Source of the DNA: Mrakia gelida | Taxonomy: Eukaryota; Basidiomycota; Tremellomycetes; Cystofilobasidiales; Mrakiaceae | Reading direction: 5' to 3' | Assembly (NCBI GenBank): GCA_024345305.1 | Contig: BRON01000009.1 | Location: forward strand, 1,550,001 to 1,614,000 | Length of the DNA: 64,000 nucleotides | In this document: in pieces, positions 24,101 to 35,790 of the stretch | Layout: each line of letters begins with the position of its first letter | Numbering within the stretch: position 1 is the stretch's first letter | The notes under the pieces: model-generated | What the model was told of the DNA's origin: nothing | Databases searched by the model: none | What the model saw: the letters and a program-made list of their open reading frames with translations, nothing else | Program-made: the position numbers and the translations under genes

Positions 24101-27100
24101 AGCGAGGAAGAGACGCGTCGAAGATCGTCGACCGCGTTCAGAGCGGAGAAAAGAGGGACTCACCGATCGGTCTGAGCGATAATGTCGTCGGGAAGACCGT
24201 ATCGACCAGCGTGCCATCCAGTAGGGATCTGACCACAGACGAGTCGATCGAACTTGACGGACTTGGGGACGAGGATTCGAGCTCCTCGCTTGAACTTGAC
24301 GAAGAACTCTCCCGAGGGTTGAGCCCAGATGTCGCACTTGTCTCCCTGCTCCCTCTTGAACTGATCGGCGTCGACGGCGGAGACCTCGATGGGCTCGAGA
24401 TCGTGGTTGAGCTCGACCTCCTGGTGGAAGGCCTTCTTCTTGGGATCGTATCCGTGGAAGAGCTCGGGCTCTGCAAGGAGGGAAACGGAGGGAACGAGAG
24501 GTCAGTTTCGAGTTCGAAGTAGGGGAAGGAAGCGACGAGAAGAAGAAGAGAGGAGGGGCGAGATGGCAAGAGAGACGGAGAAAAAGACTCACCGATGAGA
24601 CGAACTCCAGTGTGCTCGAGAATCTCGGTCTCGTACTTGGCTCGAACGTCCTTGTCGTCGACGGGCTCTCCAGACTTGGTATCGACCCATCCGACGTAGG
24701 CCTTCCCGTCCTTGAGTCGTCCATCGAAGTGCTTGATGAATCCCATGATCCAGGACATCTCGATGAGACCCTCGATGGTGAACTCTCCCTTGGCCTCCAT
24801 CTCCCACCTCGTCCTCGATCCTCCCCAAGGTCCGACCTCTCCAAATCCAGTGATGACGAGGACCTTGTCGAGATCGATCATACCTCGGAGCTCGTTCAGC
24901 TTCTCGAGGGACTCGACCGACTCGAGAGGAGGGAAGTCGAACTTGAAGTTGGCTCGAGGGGCGATGGGGACCTTCTGGTGGATTCGCTCGGCGTCGACTC
25001 CGTTGATGATCTTGAAGTCGGCGGAATTGTCGATGGCGACGGCTCGTCGAAGATCTCCGGTCAGGGCGAGGTTGGTTCGGATCTTGGTGGTGACCTCGGC
25101 GAGATCAGGAAGACGATCCATTCCTCCGTTGAGGTCGGCCCAGACAGGCTCGATCTGGGTGATGTCGAAGAGGAGAGGGTGCATCACTGGAAGACGAGTG
25201 GGAAGGGAGGTCAGAAGAAGTTCGAGACGCGACGAGAAGACGAAAGAGGGGGGGCGAAGACTCACAACCAAGGATGTTGAAGGCCATCTCCTTCGCAGAG
25301 AACGTTCGAACTCCAAGCTTCTCGAGTCCCTCAGCGACGGTGTTGGTAGCAGACATGAGTCCGGTTCCTCGAGTCCATCTGCAAAAGCGAAGGAAGAGCG
25401 AAAAGAAGTCAGCGAAACGAGAATCGAGGACGAGAACACGACGCGTGGTGACTCACCCGATGACGGCTCCAGCGAGGCAGAGGTACTCTCCCCAGGACTC
25501 GGAGTTCCATCGCTGGAAGAGAGTCTCGAGCGAGATCTTGGACTCGGAGTAGAGACCATCGTTTCCGAAGAGACCGTGGTTGGGGGAAAGAGGAAGGACG
25601 ACCTGAGTGGGTCGAGTGACGAAGTCTGAGAAAGCAACGAAAACGAGAGACGAGTCAGCGCGAGAGTATACGACGAGGGTAGAAGAAGAGAAGCTACTCA
25701 CGTCGAGCGGCCTTCTTCTGCTTAACGGCACCGAGAAGTCGGAGAAGGTTGGTCTGGGGAAAGAAAGAGGGATGGCGACGCGTTAGTAAACTCGTCGAAG
25801 AGCGAAAGAGAGCGAGGTTCGAAACTCACGAGCATGACTCGGTGAGCGAGCTCAGACTTGTCGTCGAGTCCATCGATCTCTGTGGAAAGGAAGGAGAGCA
25901 ACAGGAAGTCAGCAAAAGCGATTTCGACGACACGAGAGGAGAAGGAAAAATAACGAACCTCGTCCGTTCTCCGGGATGGCGGCGAAGGGAAGGACGTAGT
26001 CGAGATCGAGTCCGAGAGTCGAGTAGATGTAGTCGACGAGAGCCTCGACGTCCTGCTTCGAACCCTGGAGATCACAAAAAAGGGAAAAGGTGGAAAGCGT
26101 CAGCAGGCGAAGAGCGAAGAAGGAAAGGCGCGTCGTCGAGAAGGAAGAAAGACGAACCTGGTTGAAGGGAACGACAGTCAAGGCGGATCCTCTGCTTCCA
26201 CACTCCTGGTAGATGGTCTGGTAGTACTCGACCGTCTTCCTGTTGTATCGAGAGGTGGTGACGACGACGGTAGCTCCTCCGGCGAGCAGACCCTTGAGGA
26301 TCTCGCATCCGATCGATCCCTTTCCGACTCCAGTGAGGAGAGCGTTCTTTCCCTTGAAGCTGGAAAAAGGAAGCAAAATGCGAGGCAGTCAGTAAGGCTC
26401 TTCGTCATTCTTCAATCGTTCGCGGGAGGGTCGACTCACGTAGTTCCAGAGGTGGCGATCTCGGTCAAGACGTCCAGGTAAACCGAGGTCAACTTGGACG
26501 AGTACTGCCAGGTGGTTCCGACCTTCCTCTTGAGGTGGAGAAGAGGGAGCTTGTCGGTGGTAGTGGTGAGGACGGCCTCGGGGATCGCAGGTCGCATGAA
26601 CTGGGAGGAGGATCGTCGAACTCGAGATCCGGATCGAGAAGGTCGAGACTCGGTTCGAGCGAGGTTCTTGACGACCTCTCCGTAGAGGGACTGAGTTAGA
26701 AAAGAGCGGGGAAGGTCAGCTCGAGATAAAGGGAAGGTGAAAGGGAGAGGAACGAGAAAGAGGGAAAGGACGAAAACGAACCTTGATGGCAGCCTTGTTT
26801 CCCCTCGAGATCTGAGGTTGAGCCTTGACGAGCTTGTAGAGCTTGGCGACGTCGGACTGGACCTTCTCCCTGTAGATTTTGAGATTCAACGCGAAGAAAG
26901 AAGCGGTCAGTCGTTCGTCGAGGCGAAAGAAGGGAAGAGGAAGAGAAGGAGCGACAACTCACAAGTTGACGTTCTGCGAAGGCGAGATCTTTCCACCAGA
27001 AGCCATCTCGGCGACGTAAGCCTCGAGCTTTCGGACGTTGGTTCGGACGACCTCGGAGTAGGTGATGTCTCCCTTGGCGGAAACCTCGGTATGAGGAGCG

Positions 27101-30100
27101 GTGGGGAAGGTGACTGAAGAGAGGAAAACGCGTCGAACGAAAGCAGATCAGCGAAATGCTCTCGGAGCTAAATGAGAGCAGATGGAAGCTCGAAACTCAC
27201 CATCCTTGTAGACGGGTCCCTCGTGAAGAGCCTCTCGACAGTTATCGAGGAGCTGCTGTCCGAACTCCTTGGCCTGTAAAGCGACGACGAACGAAACGCA
27301 ACGAGTCAGCGATCCGCCGTTTCGAGTCGGAGAGGGAGAGAACATAACGAGGAAGACTTGAACTCACGAGTCGGAAGTTCTCTCCATCCTCGGGAAGGCA
27401 CTGGTCGACGTGGTACTGCATGTAGCTGGTAGAGGAGAAGGGAAGTCGCGTCGAAGAGTCAGTGAACGAGATCGAACGAAGACGCGACGAGAGGGAAGGA
27501 GAAAGCGAACTCACTCGATGAGGGTAGGGTCGGCTCGGTTCATGATGGCGATGCAACGAGAGGTGATCTCTGATGAAGACGAAAAGAGGACGAAAAGGAG
27601 AACGAGTCAGTGAGGGTTTGAAGGCAGGCGAGTCGAGAGAAAGAGGGAGAAAGGGAGACTGGCAAACTCACCTCGATCAACGGTGGTGAGCCTTCCGAAG
27701 ATGATGTCGAAGAACATGATGAGAGCGTCCTGTCTGACCCAGTTCCAGCACGAGTCGAAGTGCCTGGCCTTGAGAGGCTCGAAGATGGGCTGGATTCCCT
27801 GAACGTAGAGATCTCCGTGCTCCCTGTCGATGGAGTCGAGCTTGTCCTGGAGAGCCTGCGAGGTGACCTTCTCCTCGTCGGCGAGTCGGTTTCCCTCCCT
27901 AGGATCCTTGCCGAGGTGTCGCATGTAGAGCTCGACGTGCTGAGCGGCGAAGGTCTCCTGCTCGAGCTTGTACTTGTCGAACTCCTCCGAGTTCATGACA
28001 GGTCCTCCTCCTCCTCCTCCACCTCCTCCTCCTCCAGACGAAGCCGACGAGAGCGAGATTCCAGCTTGGACGGCGTAGGCGGCGGCGACGGTGTCGAGCC
28101 AGGCTTTGGCCTCAGCCTCGGTTCCCAATCGCTTAGGAGGCTCGAGGGTGACTCCGAGCATGAGGGCGGCGTCCGTTCGAGAGGGTCCGAGTCCCCAGGT
28201 CTTCGCGAGATGAGCCTTGGCCGACGAAAGGTTGAATCCTCCAGGCATCTTTCCTCCGATCATCCTCGAGATCAAGGCAGACGTGCACTTTCCGATGGCT
28301 CCCGAGTATCCGAACTGGATGGCAGCTCCCAGCTCGTCGAGAGGAAGCTCCTCTCCCTTCTCTGGAGCGGATCCGAACTCGAGCTGAAGATCCGAGATCA
28401 ACTCGTTCTGGAGCGTCGACTTTCCACCGACGAGATCCTTGATGGTCTTGGTGAGAGGAACCTCGTTGACGGGCTTCTTGAGCTTCTGGGCGATGATGAC
28501 TCGAACGGTATCGACGGCCTTGAGAGGTGCGTCGGGAATCTCAGCGACGGGTCCTCCTCCTCCAGAGGGAGCGGCGACGGCGACGGGAGCAGCAGCGGCA
28601 GCTGGAGCGGGAGCGGATCCTCCTGACGGCGAAGCAGCGGCGGGAGCAGCCTCTGCGGGCTCGGCGTCCTCGAACTGGTAGTAGACCTCCTTCTGGTTCT
28701 TGGAGTGGGCGAGGATGGCTCGTTGACGGGAGACGGCACCGTCCGAGATGGCGTACTTGAGACCGAGAGTTCGAGAGGCCATTCCGGTGAGGGTAGGGGA
28801 AGGTCCGACCTCGATCATTCGCTCGAACTGGTAGTAGTCGAAGAGGAGATCCTGGGTCTCGATCCATCGGACGGGGCTGGAAGCAGGAGGGAGAGAGGGA
28901 GGAGCGAGGTCAGGACGCGTTCGAGAAAGCTGCCGGCGAGGATCGAAGGAGAACGAGACTCACGAAGCGAACTGGTAGGCGAGAAGTTCACAGAGGATGT
29001 GGTAGGCGAGCTTCTGTCGGTTCTCGGGAGCGTGCCAAGCCTCCTCGTCAGTGGTTCGGATGAGCTTCTCCATTCGAGGAGATCCTGAAGGGAGGAAGAG
29101 TCGAAAAACGAACGAGGTCAGCTTCGTGAGCTCGAAGAGTTTCGTTCGCGAAGGACTGAGACTCACCAGTCTGATCGAAGATCTTCTGAGCGTACTCCTT
29201 GGAGACTTGGAAAGGGTCGGCCTAACGAAGAAAAGAAAAGGAAAGAAGGAGGGATCAGCCGTCGAGCTCAAATCGAACGGGACGGAAGATGGTCTGGGGC
29301 GGAAGACTCACGATCAAGTTAGGGATGTAGAGTCCAACGAGAAGCTCGGGGTTGAGATCGAGCGACGAGACCTTCTTGGAGAGGTACTTGAGGAAAGGCT
29401 GAACTCCAGACCAGAGGTCTGTCGAACGACGAAAGAGGAGGGGAAAGGGGAGGCAAGGGGTCAGCTTCGTTCGAGGAGATCGAAGCTCGGAGAAGAGGTC
29501 TGAAACTCACACTTGGAGTGGAAGGGAACATCGATTCCGGGAAGAGGGATGGTAGCTGATCGATGGGAAAACAAAGCGAGAGCTCAAGGTCAGCGTAAAG
29601 AAGCGATGGGGGCGGGAAGCGAAGGAGTTGGGGAGGCGGAGGAGGGGAGGTGAACGAACCGAATCCTCGCTCGAGCTTGACGAACCCATCCTCCTTGGCC
29701 TTAGCAGTAGCAGTAGCGAGAGACTCGTCGACGATGCTCAGCAGCTGTATAGATTTCAAGTCCGAGAAAGAGAGGAGAGGGGTCAGTTTGAGCTGTCCTC
29801 GTTCGCCCGAAAGTGGGGAGGAGGGTGAGCTGACCTTTGCCCTCAACTGCTCCTCTGTGAGCTCAGCCTGGAGCTTCTTCATGTTGATCTTCTGGATCTT
29901 GATGTAGTTGAGCACGTTCGTGAGAGTAGCGAGGGCGAGGTTCTCTCCAGCGGCAACTAGAGAAAGGAGTGAAGCAGGAGGAAGGAGATGGTCAGCTCGG
30001 CGGGAGGCGAGGGGAGAGGAAGAGAAGGGATGGGGGAGAGCTGCTCGAAGGCTTAAAGGACGTACCATATTGCTACGAGATCAAGGGGAAAGAGACAGAG

Positions 30101-30409
30101 AACGGGTCAGCTTGGTCTCTATCACCGAAGCATATTCAAGGCGCGAAGGGTGTAACTCACAGTTCCTGATTGAAAAGGAAAAAGTCGAAGGGGGAAGATG
30201 GTCAGCTCGCCGTCTCTCGTTTCTTCTCTTCTCCCTCTCTTCATCTCCTCGTCCCTTCCAACTCGACTCTCGACTATCTCGACAAGAGAACGTTTTTACT
30301 CACCCTCGACGTTGTAGTTGACGAGCTCGAGCAGCAAACCCGTTCGGTTCGCGATCGTCACAACCAGCTCCCTCAACAGCAGCTCCTTTCGAGCGAGTTC
30401 TTCAGCCAT
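21119..30409 (-). CDS. FAS2: Fatty acid synthase alpha subunit with N-terminal MPT part
   Basis: Type I fungal fatty acid synthase subunit acting in the cytosolic alpha6beta6 complex. About 30 introns; spliced protein about 2,030 residues (hand count). Start ATG 30407-30409 ([20 protein letters not shown]), stop TAG 21119-21121. Domains in order: C-terminal part of the malonyl/palmitoyl transferase, residues about 1-200 ([49 protein letters not shown]), which yeast encodes in FAS1; the usual alpha N-terminus ([16 protein letters not shown]); Ala/Pro linker; one acyl carrier protein with [13 protein letters not shown], attachment Ser near residue 370; structural part with a poly-Gly run; ketoreductase ([19 protein letters not shown]); ketosynthase with Cys in [24 protein letters not shown] and GHPKGAAA; and C-terminal phosphopantetheinyl transferase ([26 protein letters not shown]). 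The complementary FAS1 is not in the window. Confidence 0.95.
30066..30165 (-). other. FAS2: Two consecutive microexons of 5 and 7 nt in FAS2
   Basis: Exon 30161-30165 (GAACT in transcript sense) lies between an AATCAG acceptor and a GTGAGT donor. Exon 30066-30072 (CAATATG) lies between a CGTAG acceptor and a GTACGT donor. Joined with exon 1 (30304-30409) and the next exon (from 29956) they give NYNVEGTQYVAAGEN, which matches the conserved MPT sequence of fungal FAS beta subunits (NYNVENQQYVAAG in yeast). Omitting either breaks the frame. Confidence 0.88.
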
Positions 30410-30667
30410 GATTTCCGAGAAATGGGAAGGGGAAGGGGGAAGGGGAAGGGGAGGGTGCAGGGGAGGGGGAGAACGAGAAGGGAGAGAGAGGGGAAGAGAG
30501 AGAGAGAAAAGGGAGAAGAGAGGGTCGTGGGGGGTGAGGGAGAAGGAAGACGAGGAGGAGGAATCCGAGAGAGGGAAAGCTCAACCAAATCGGTTGGGGA
30601 GAATCGGGAGGCGTGGGGGAGCTGGGGGAGGAGTAACCTTCCCCGACAGCTTTTCGCTCTCGGACGA

Positions 30668-31340
30668 ATGGAGGATGAAGCGCCAAAGAGTAAGGATCCC
30701 ACTTGAAAAACTACTGGGGAATTGACTTTCTTAGGGAAACGGACGACTCCGATGACTCGATCCGCGTCGCGTCCTCGGTCTTCAGCTCTTCGTTCCCTCT
30801 TCTCACTTCCCTCTGTTCAAATCAGCTCTCTCTTCTGAAACCTATTTATAATATTGCTGTACTCAATGCTCTTCCTTGACTCCTTCTGACGGGCCTCGCC
30901 GTCCGACCGTCTTTCCGACTCCTCGCAACGACCGACGCGTCGCGCTGTTCTTGTTCGGTTCGTTAAGTCATCAATTCCTCCCACCCATCAACAGACAACA
31001 CACCCATCCTTCTTCCCTCCACTCCCGCCCTCCTTCTTCCTCCTCCCGCTCTCCTCCTTCCCCACCAGCTCAGCCCAAGCAACCTTCTCTTCATCGTTCA
31101 ACAAACCCAACTTCGCGCGTTGGGCGAGAGCTTTCCGACGGGAGGCGAGTTCGGATTTGGAGTGGCTGGATCGAAAGAGAGAGGGAGGGAGTGAGTGATG
31201 GTTTGGAAGGAAGAGGAGGAGGGCCGACGAGAGGGGAGGGAGGAAAAGGGGGGCGAGGGAGGGAGATGGGGATGCTGACGTTTTGGTTTGGGTTTACGAA
31301 AACGAGCGAGCAGAGAACCGAAGTCCTTCGAGTAGCGAAG
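30668..31340 (+). CDS. Possible small spliced gene, structure unresolved
   Basis: Plus-strand ATG 30668 opens MEDEAPK, with a good donor at 30690 (GTAAGG) and an acceptor at 30731-30734 (TTAG after TTGACT). The joined frame reads MEDEAPKRKRTTPMTRSASR, a basic nuclear-type start. Further on, acceptors near 31068 lead into FNKPNFARWARAFRREASSD, then a consensus intron 31189-31312 (GTGAGT, GCTGAC, CAG) and NRSPSSSEVG. I could not find a convincing junction linking the two halves, and an AT-rich TATTTATAATA near 30842 could instead be a promoter. It runs head-on into the AN1 gene. Confidence 0.25.
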
Positions 31341-31386
31341 TAGGATGGGTAGGTGGGAGAGAGGAGGAGGATGAGAAGGGAAGGAA

Positions 31387-32320
31387 TCACCGAGAGGTAG
31401 CCGAGAGAGGGTTGTGCAGCGGTTTGATCCCTCCTTTCCCTTTCTCGTTCGGGTTGACGTCCTTGTCCTTGGGTTTCATCGGCTGAGGTTCCTTCGGCTT
31501 CGACGAAGACGACGACCTGGGGACCTGCCTCTTGATAGCCGCGAGAGCTGCTTCTCGAGATGGACCTCCGAGGACTTGACGGATTCCTTTGGGCAGGGGA
31601 GTGGGAGTGGGAGTTCGAGAGGAGGGTGTCGAGGAGTTGAGGAGGTTGATGGTTGAGCAGGAGTGGGAGGAGGGGAAGCGATGGTTCGTGCAGTAGGTGT
31701 GAACGCAGGACTGGAAACAAGAAAGAGGTGGGGCGAGAGGTTAGCTTCGAGAGAGAGCGACGCGACGAGGCAGACGAAGGAGGAGGAGTTCGAGCTCACG
31801 GTGCACTTGACTCCCAATCCTCCCAAGAGACCCTTCTTGCAGCCCTTCGCGAAACAGACCTCTCCCTTCTCCTTCCTCATCCTAAGAGCTTCCTTCTCCC
31901 TTCCGACCTCCTCCTTCTTGTCGATGCACTTCTTGCTCCCCATATGGCTGTCCATCGTGTCGTTCGGGTCTTGGCCTTCAGGAGTTCCGATGGGTAGATT
32001 GCATTGAGGACAGGGTATGGGAGTTCGATCTGGTGGAGGGGAGGTGCAGGGGTGGGAGTGGGTAGTGGCCGAGTGGAAGGGAGAGTGGTGGAGGGTACAG
32101 AAGGGAAGCTTGCAGCCGGGGCACTGAAAGAGAGAAAAGAAGGGAGGGAGGGGAGGGTGAGCTCGAGTCCGATGTTGAACGATGGATTCTGGCAGCAACA
32201 GCTTAGGATTGAAGAAGACGAAACGAGACTTACCTTGATGGGCAGGAAGTCGTGAAGATGACAAGAAGGATGAGAACACTCGACCTGGTTCTTGATGAAG
32301 AGAAGCTCGTCCGACGACAT
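31387..32320 (-). CDS. AN1-type zinc-finger protein (ZFAND2/Cuz1-like)
   Basis: Start ATG 32320 (MSSDELLFIKNQVECSHPSC), three exons, stop TGA 31387-31389. It has two AN1 fingers. The first pairs CSHPSCHLHDFLPIKCPGC with FCTLHHSPFHSATTHSHPC. The second pairs EVCFAKGCKKGLLGGLGVKC with SCVHTYCTNHRFPSSHSC. Between them sits a separate Cys pair (PCPQCNLPIG) and a His/Lys-rich linker. The C-terminus is basic and Ser/Lys/Pro-rich (SSSSSKPKEPQPMKPKDKDV). Proteins of this family associate with the proteasome and Cdc48 under stress such as arsenite; that role is inferred from family. It diverges from the DUF1593 gene across 453 bp. Confidence 0.85.
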
Positions 32321-32773
32321 GCTGGAGGCGGGAGAGGAGAGGTGGACCGAGCTCGAGGCGGAGGATAGGCGGACTGCTGCTGCTGAGACGGGTTGGAAGG
32401 CCTTCGAGTGAGGATGAGAGGAAGGTGGTTGAGAGGATGGAAGAAAAGTTCGATTCGAGGCTTTTCAACAGAAAGGAAGGGAGGGCTGAGTGAGCGTTGA
32501 GGTGGAAGGATGACAGAGGAAGGGAGGAGGACGGAGAGCCCGAGCTCGCGAGCTTCGAGTCGCTTCCACGACTCGCTCGGTCGAATATTTTGTAATCGAG
32601 ACGGGATGGAAACCTGCTCAAGACTTTTGCGTCGTCCATCAACGTTCGGTCGAGGAAAGGAAACTCGAGAAAATATTCTTTCACGCGAGGCGAATTCACC
32701 GAGCGTCGAGCTCAGCGACCTCGACCTCCTCCTTTGCCTCAAACCCTCACTCTCTCTCCTCCCACGCTCCAAA
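32321..32773. promoter_or_regulatory. Divergent intergenic region, AN1 gene / DUF1593 gene
   Basis: 453 bp between two start codons, holding both promoters. I see no ORF worth calling and no clear TATA box. Confidence 0.45.
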
Positions 32774-35284
32774 ATGCTCTTCGGAAGAGCTTTACTCACT
32801 CTCTGGACTGTCGGGCTCTCGTTCGCAAATGTTTTGAAGCCAGGTGAGCAGATTTCCATCTCCGGTCCTCTTCCGAAGCGTCGATCGTTGAGCTCGACCT
32901 CTCCTTCCCTTCATCTCGTCCTTGTTCTCTCCTCAGAGCACAAACCTAGGATCTTCGTACTTTCTGATATGGCAAATGAGCCTGGTGAGATCTAACTTTT
33001 CGATCGCCCTGAATCCCCCTTGGGCTGATGGTAGCTCTCGAACATCTGCGTTGATGGTCCAACAGACGACGCTGAGTCCCTCGTCCGACTGCTGCTCTAC
33101 GCGAACGAGATCGATATCGAAGGGCTAGTAGCTACTACTTCTACGTGGCTTCGGTGAGTTTCTCTCTCGAGCAGTTAGGCTAAAGAAGGTCAGAGGACTT
33201 CGATGTTGACAACGAGCTGATCTCGTCCCTCCCTCCCCATCTCTCCCCTTTCGTCCAGAGATTCGACTCACGAAGAGCAGATTCACAATGTGAGTCCTGA
33301 CTGAGACTCCTCGATACGATGGGAAGCTCACGCTCTGAACTCTCGTCCTTCCCTCCCCAGGTCCTCGACGGCTATCGCGAAGTTCTTCCCCATCTTCAAG
33401 CTCACACGTCGCCTTCAAATCCCTATACCTCGGCAGAGCAGCTCGCTTCTGTGACCTACGTACGTCTTCGCATCATTCCTCTCATCGTCCATGACCAGAC
33501 TAAACAGCCTTCGCGATCGCTGTGAACAGTCAGCCCTCCCTCTCTTCGGAATGTCAGGAGTCGGCTCTCCCTCTTTCTCCTCCGCTGGATCGACCCACCT
33601 TATCGCCACCGTTGACAAAGTCGACCCTTACAGTCGACCACTCTTCGTTCAGCTCTGGGGAGGAGCGAACTGCCTCGCTCAGGCTCTCTGGCATGTCAGG
33701 GAAACGAGGTAAGTCGCGTTCGAGTCCGTCAAGGTCGAATCGACGCGAGTTCTGATTCATTCGGTTTCGCAGGTCAAAAGAAGAGCTTCGGACCTTCGTT
33801 TCGAAGATCCGAGTGTACGCTATCAGCGATCAGGACGATGCTGGTCCTTGGATCCGACGGGAGTTCCCAGAGTTGTCCTACGTGAGTCGTTCGATCCTCG
33901 ACGCGTTCTTCGTTCGGACGTCGCTAACGTACTCGCTCTTCCCTTCGTCAGATCGCAAGCATCCACGGAGCGAATCAATACGCTCTTGCTACTTGGACTG
34001 GGGTCTCTGGAGACAAGTTCTGTTGGTCCTGCGTGCCTTTTGATCAGACGCGTCCCGAGTCTCGACTTTCGCTGACTCGCTTTGCGCTCGTTCGTCTTCG
34101 ACCGTAGACGGCTTCACCGGCGGTGAGGAAGAGTCGATCACCATGGACTGGGTCAAGAAGAACATTCAGCTCGGACCTCTTGGGAACAAGTTCCCTGACT
34201 TCGATTTCATCATGGAAGGTGGGTTGATCCGACTTCGTCCTCTTCCCTTCTCTTCTCCTCTCTCTCCTCCCGTGTATTCTGACCGATCTCGACCTTCTTA
34301 TCGAACAGGCGACACTCCTGCCTTCCTCGGAACCATCCCCGTTTGTCCAAACTCGTTTCCTCGACGCGTCGACGAAGTCTCGCTGATCTTCTCCTCGTTG
34401 GTGTCTTGTCTCGCTCAAGAACGGCCTCAACTACCCTCTCGACCCCACCTTCGGAGGATGGGGAGGTCGATATACTCGCGTTCTCGATGGCTCCAGCAAG
34501 CACTACGCTGACGCAGTCGATCGAGTCGTCTCGCCCGTCGACGGACAGCTCAAGATGAGCGGGCAAGCGAGCATCTGGAGGTGGAGGAGGGAATACCAGA
34601 GCGATTTCGCTGCTCGGATCCAGTGAGTGTCCTTCTGCCGCATCTTCTCACATCAAAGCTGCTCGACGCTGACATTCAGCTCTCGCAGATGGACGCTCAC
34701 CTCCGACTTCACCAAAACGAATCACCCTCCGTTCGTCCTCGTCAACGGCGACGACTCGTGGGAGCCCGTTCGGATCACCACCTCAGCTGGATCGACCATC
34801 ACCATCGACGCTTCCTCCTCCTCGGATCCTGATGGAGACGCTCTGGAGTTCGAGTGGTTCCAGTACAAGGAAGTGGGATCGATCCAAAACGAGGTGCGAC
34901 TCAATCCCTTGTCTCGTCGATTTCTCTTCGCCCTCCTACCTCGCTTACCCTTTCTTTTCTCGCAGATCGACAAGGAGGTACCTACTCTCGACTCTCATGG
35001 AACTTTCGCGTCCTCGAAGCTCAAGCTCACGCTTCCGGAGGAGATCGCGTGGAGGAGTTGGTTCAAAAAACGACGCGACTTCCATTTGATCTTGAAGGTT
35101 CGTTCGTCGTCCCAATTTGACTCTCTTCGTCTCTTCCTTCGCTCGAGGACCATATCTGACGAGCCTGTCTTGTTTCGGCGCTCCACTCTAGGTGACGGAC
35201 AACGGAACGCCAGCCCTCACGAGATATCGACGAATCGTCGTGACCGTTCTCGCGAAGGCTTCTCAGGGGCACGATGAGCTTTGA
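32774..35284 (+). CDS. Secreted DUF1593 / Sde182-type (cellulose-binding, nucleoside-hydrolase-like) protein
   Basis: Start ATG 32774 with a signal peptide (MLFGRALLTLWTVGLSFANV), about 12 exons, stop TGA 35282-35284. The N-terminal domain has a nucleoside-hydrolase-like start: FVLSDMANEPDDAESLVRLL, then GLVATTSTWLR, NVLDGYREVLPHLQAH, VQLWGGANCLAQALW and IRVYAISDQDDAGPWIRREF. A second region, MEGDTPAFLG with DPTFGGWGGRYTRV, precedes a C-terminal Ig-like domain (ASSSSDPDGDALEFEWFQY; VTDNGTPALTRYRRIVVTV). This two-domain order is that of DUF1593 plus the Sde182 C-terminal domain, named from a cellulose-binding bacterial protein. Secretion and carbohydrate binding are inferred. Confidence 0.85.
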
Positions 35285-35790
35285 GATAGTATGCGTCACT
35301 TTTCTTCTTCTCAAGGGCCGGAGAAAGACGACGATATGAGCTCAAGGAGGAGCGGGAACGAAGGTGGCGGAGGAGACAAGACGCGCCGCGTTCGACTTTC
35401 TTCAGTTTCGAGTTTGATCGCTCTCGTTATTTCTAGCTCGACGAACCATCATCGTCCATGTACTCCCTTTTGAAACTCCGTACGTCTCAAACCTTGTTCA
35501 GCAAAATTTGTATCGGATCCGTCTGGTCAGGAGTCAAGTCGCCAGGAACCGAAGCTGTCCCTCGTTGCTTTGGCTTTCCCACCCACTTTCTTCGCGACGG
35601 CCTCCGTCGTTCCATTCGCCCTGAATTAGGTACAGATGAGATTTGCGTCACCTCCCTCTAGGAGCTCTTTGTTCCCTTCTCCCAATTTCTCTCCCCTCAA
35701 CGTGAGTCGACGTTCAAACTTTAACCTTCCCACTCGTCCCTTCAACTCGTCCCACCTCAGCAAGACCACAGGCTTTTCTCCTTTCGAATC
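35285..35790 (+). other. Intergenic region with a probable 5' UTR intron of the next gene
   Basis: The region lies between two plus-strand genes. A donor GTGAGT at 35702 and an acceptor CACAG ending at 35771, just before ATG 35791, fit a 70-nt 5' UTR intron. No coding sequence is supported. Confidence 0.4.
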
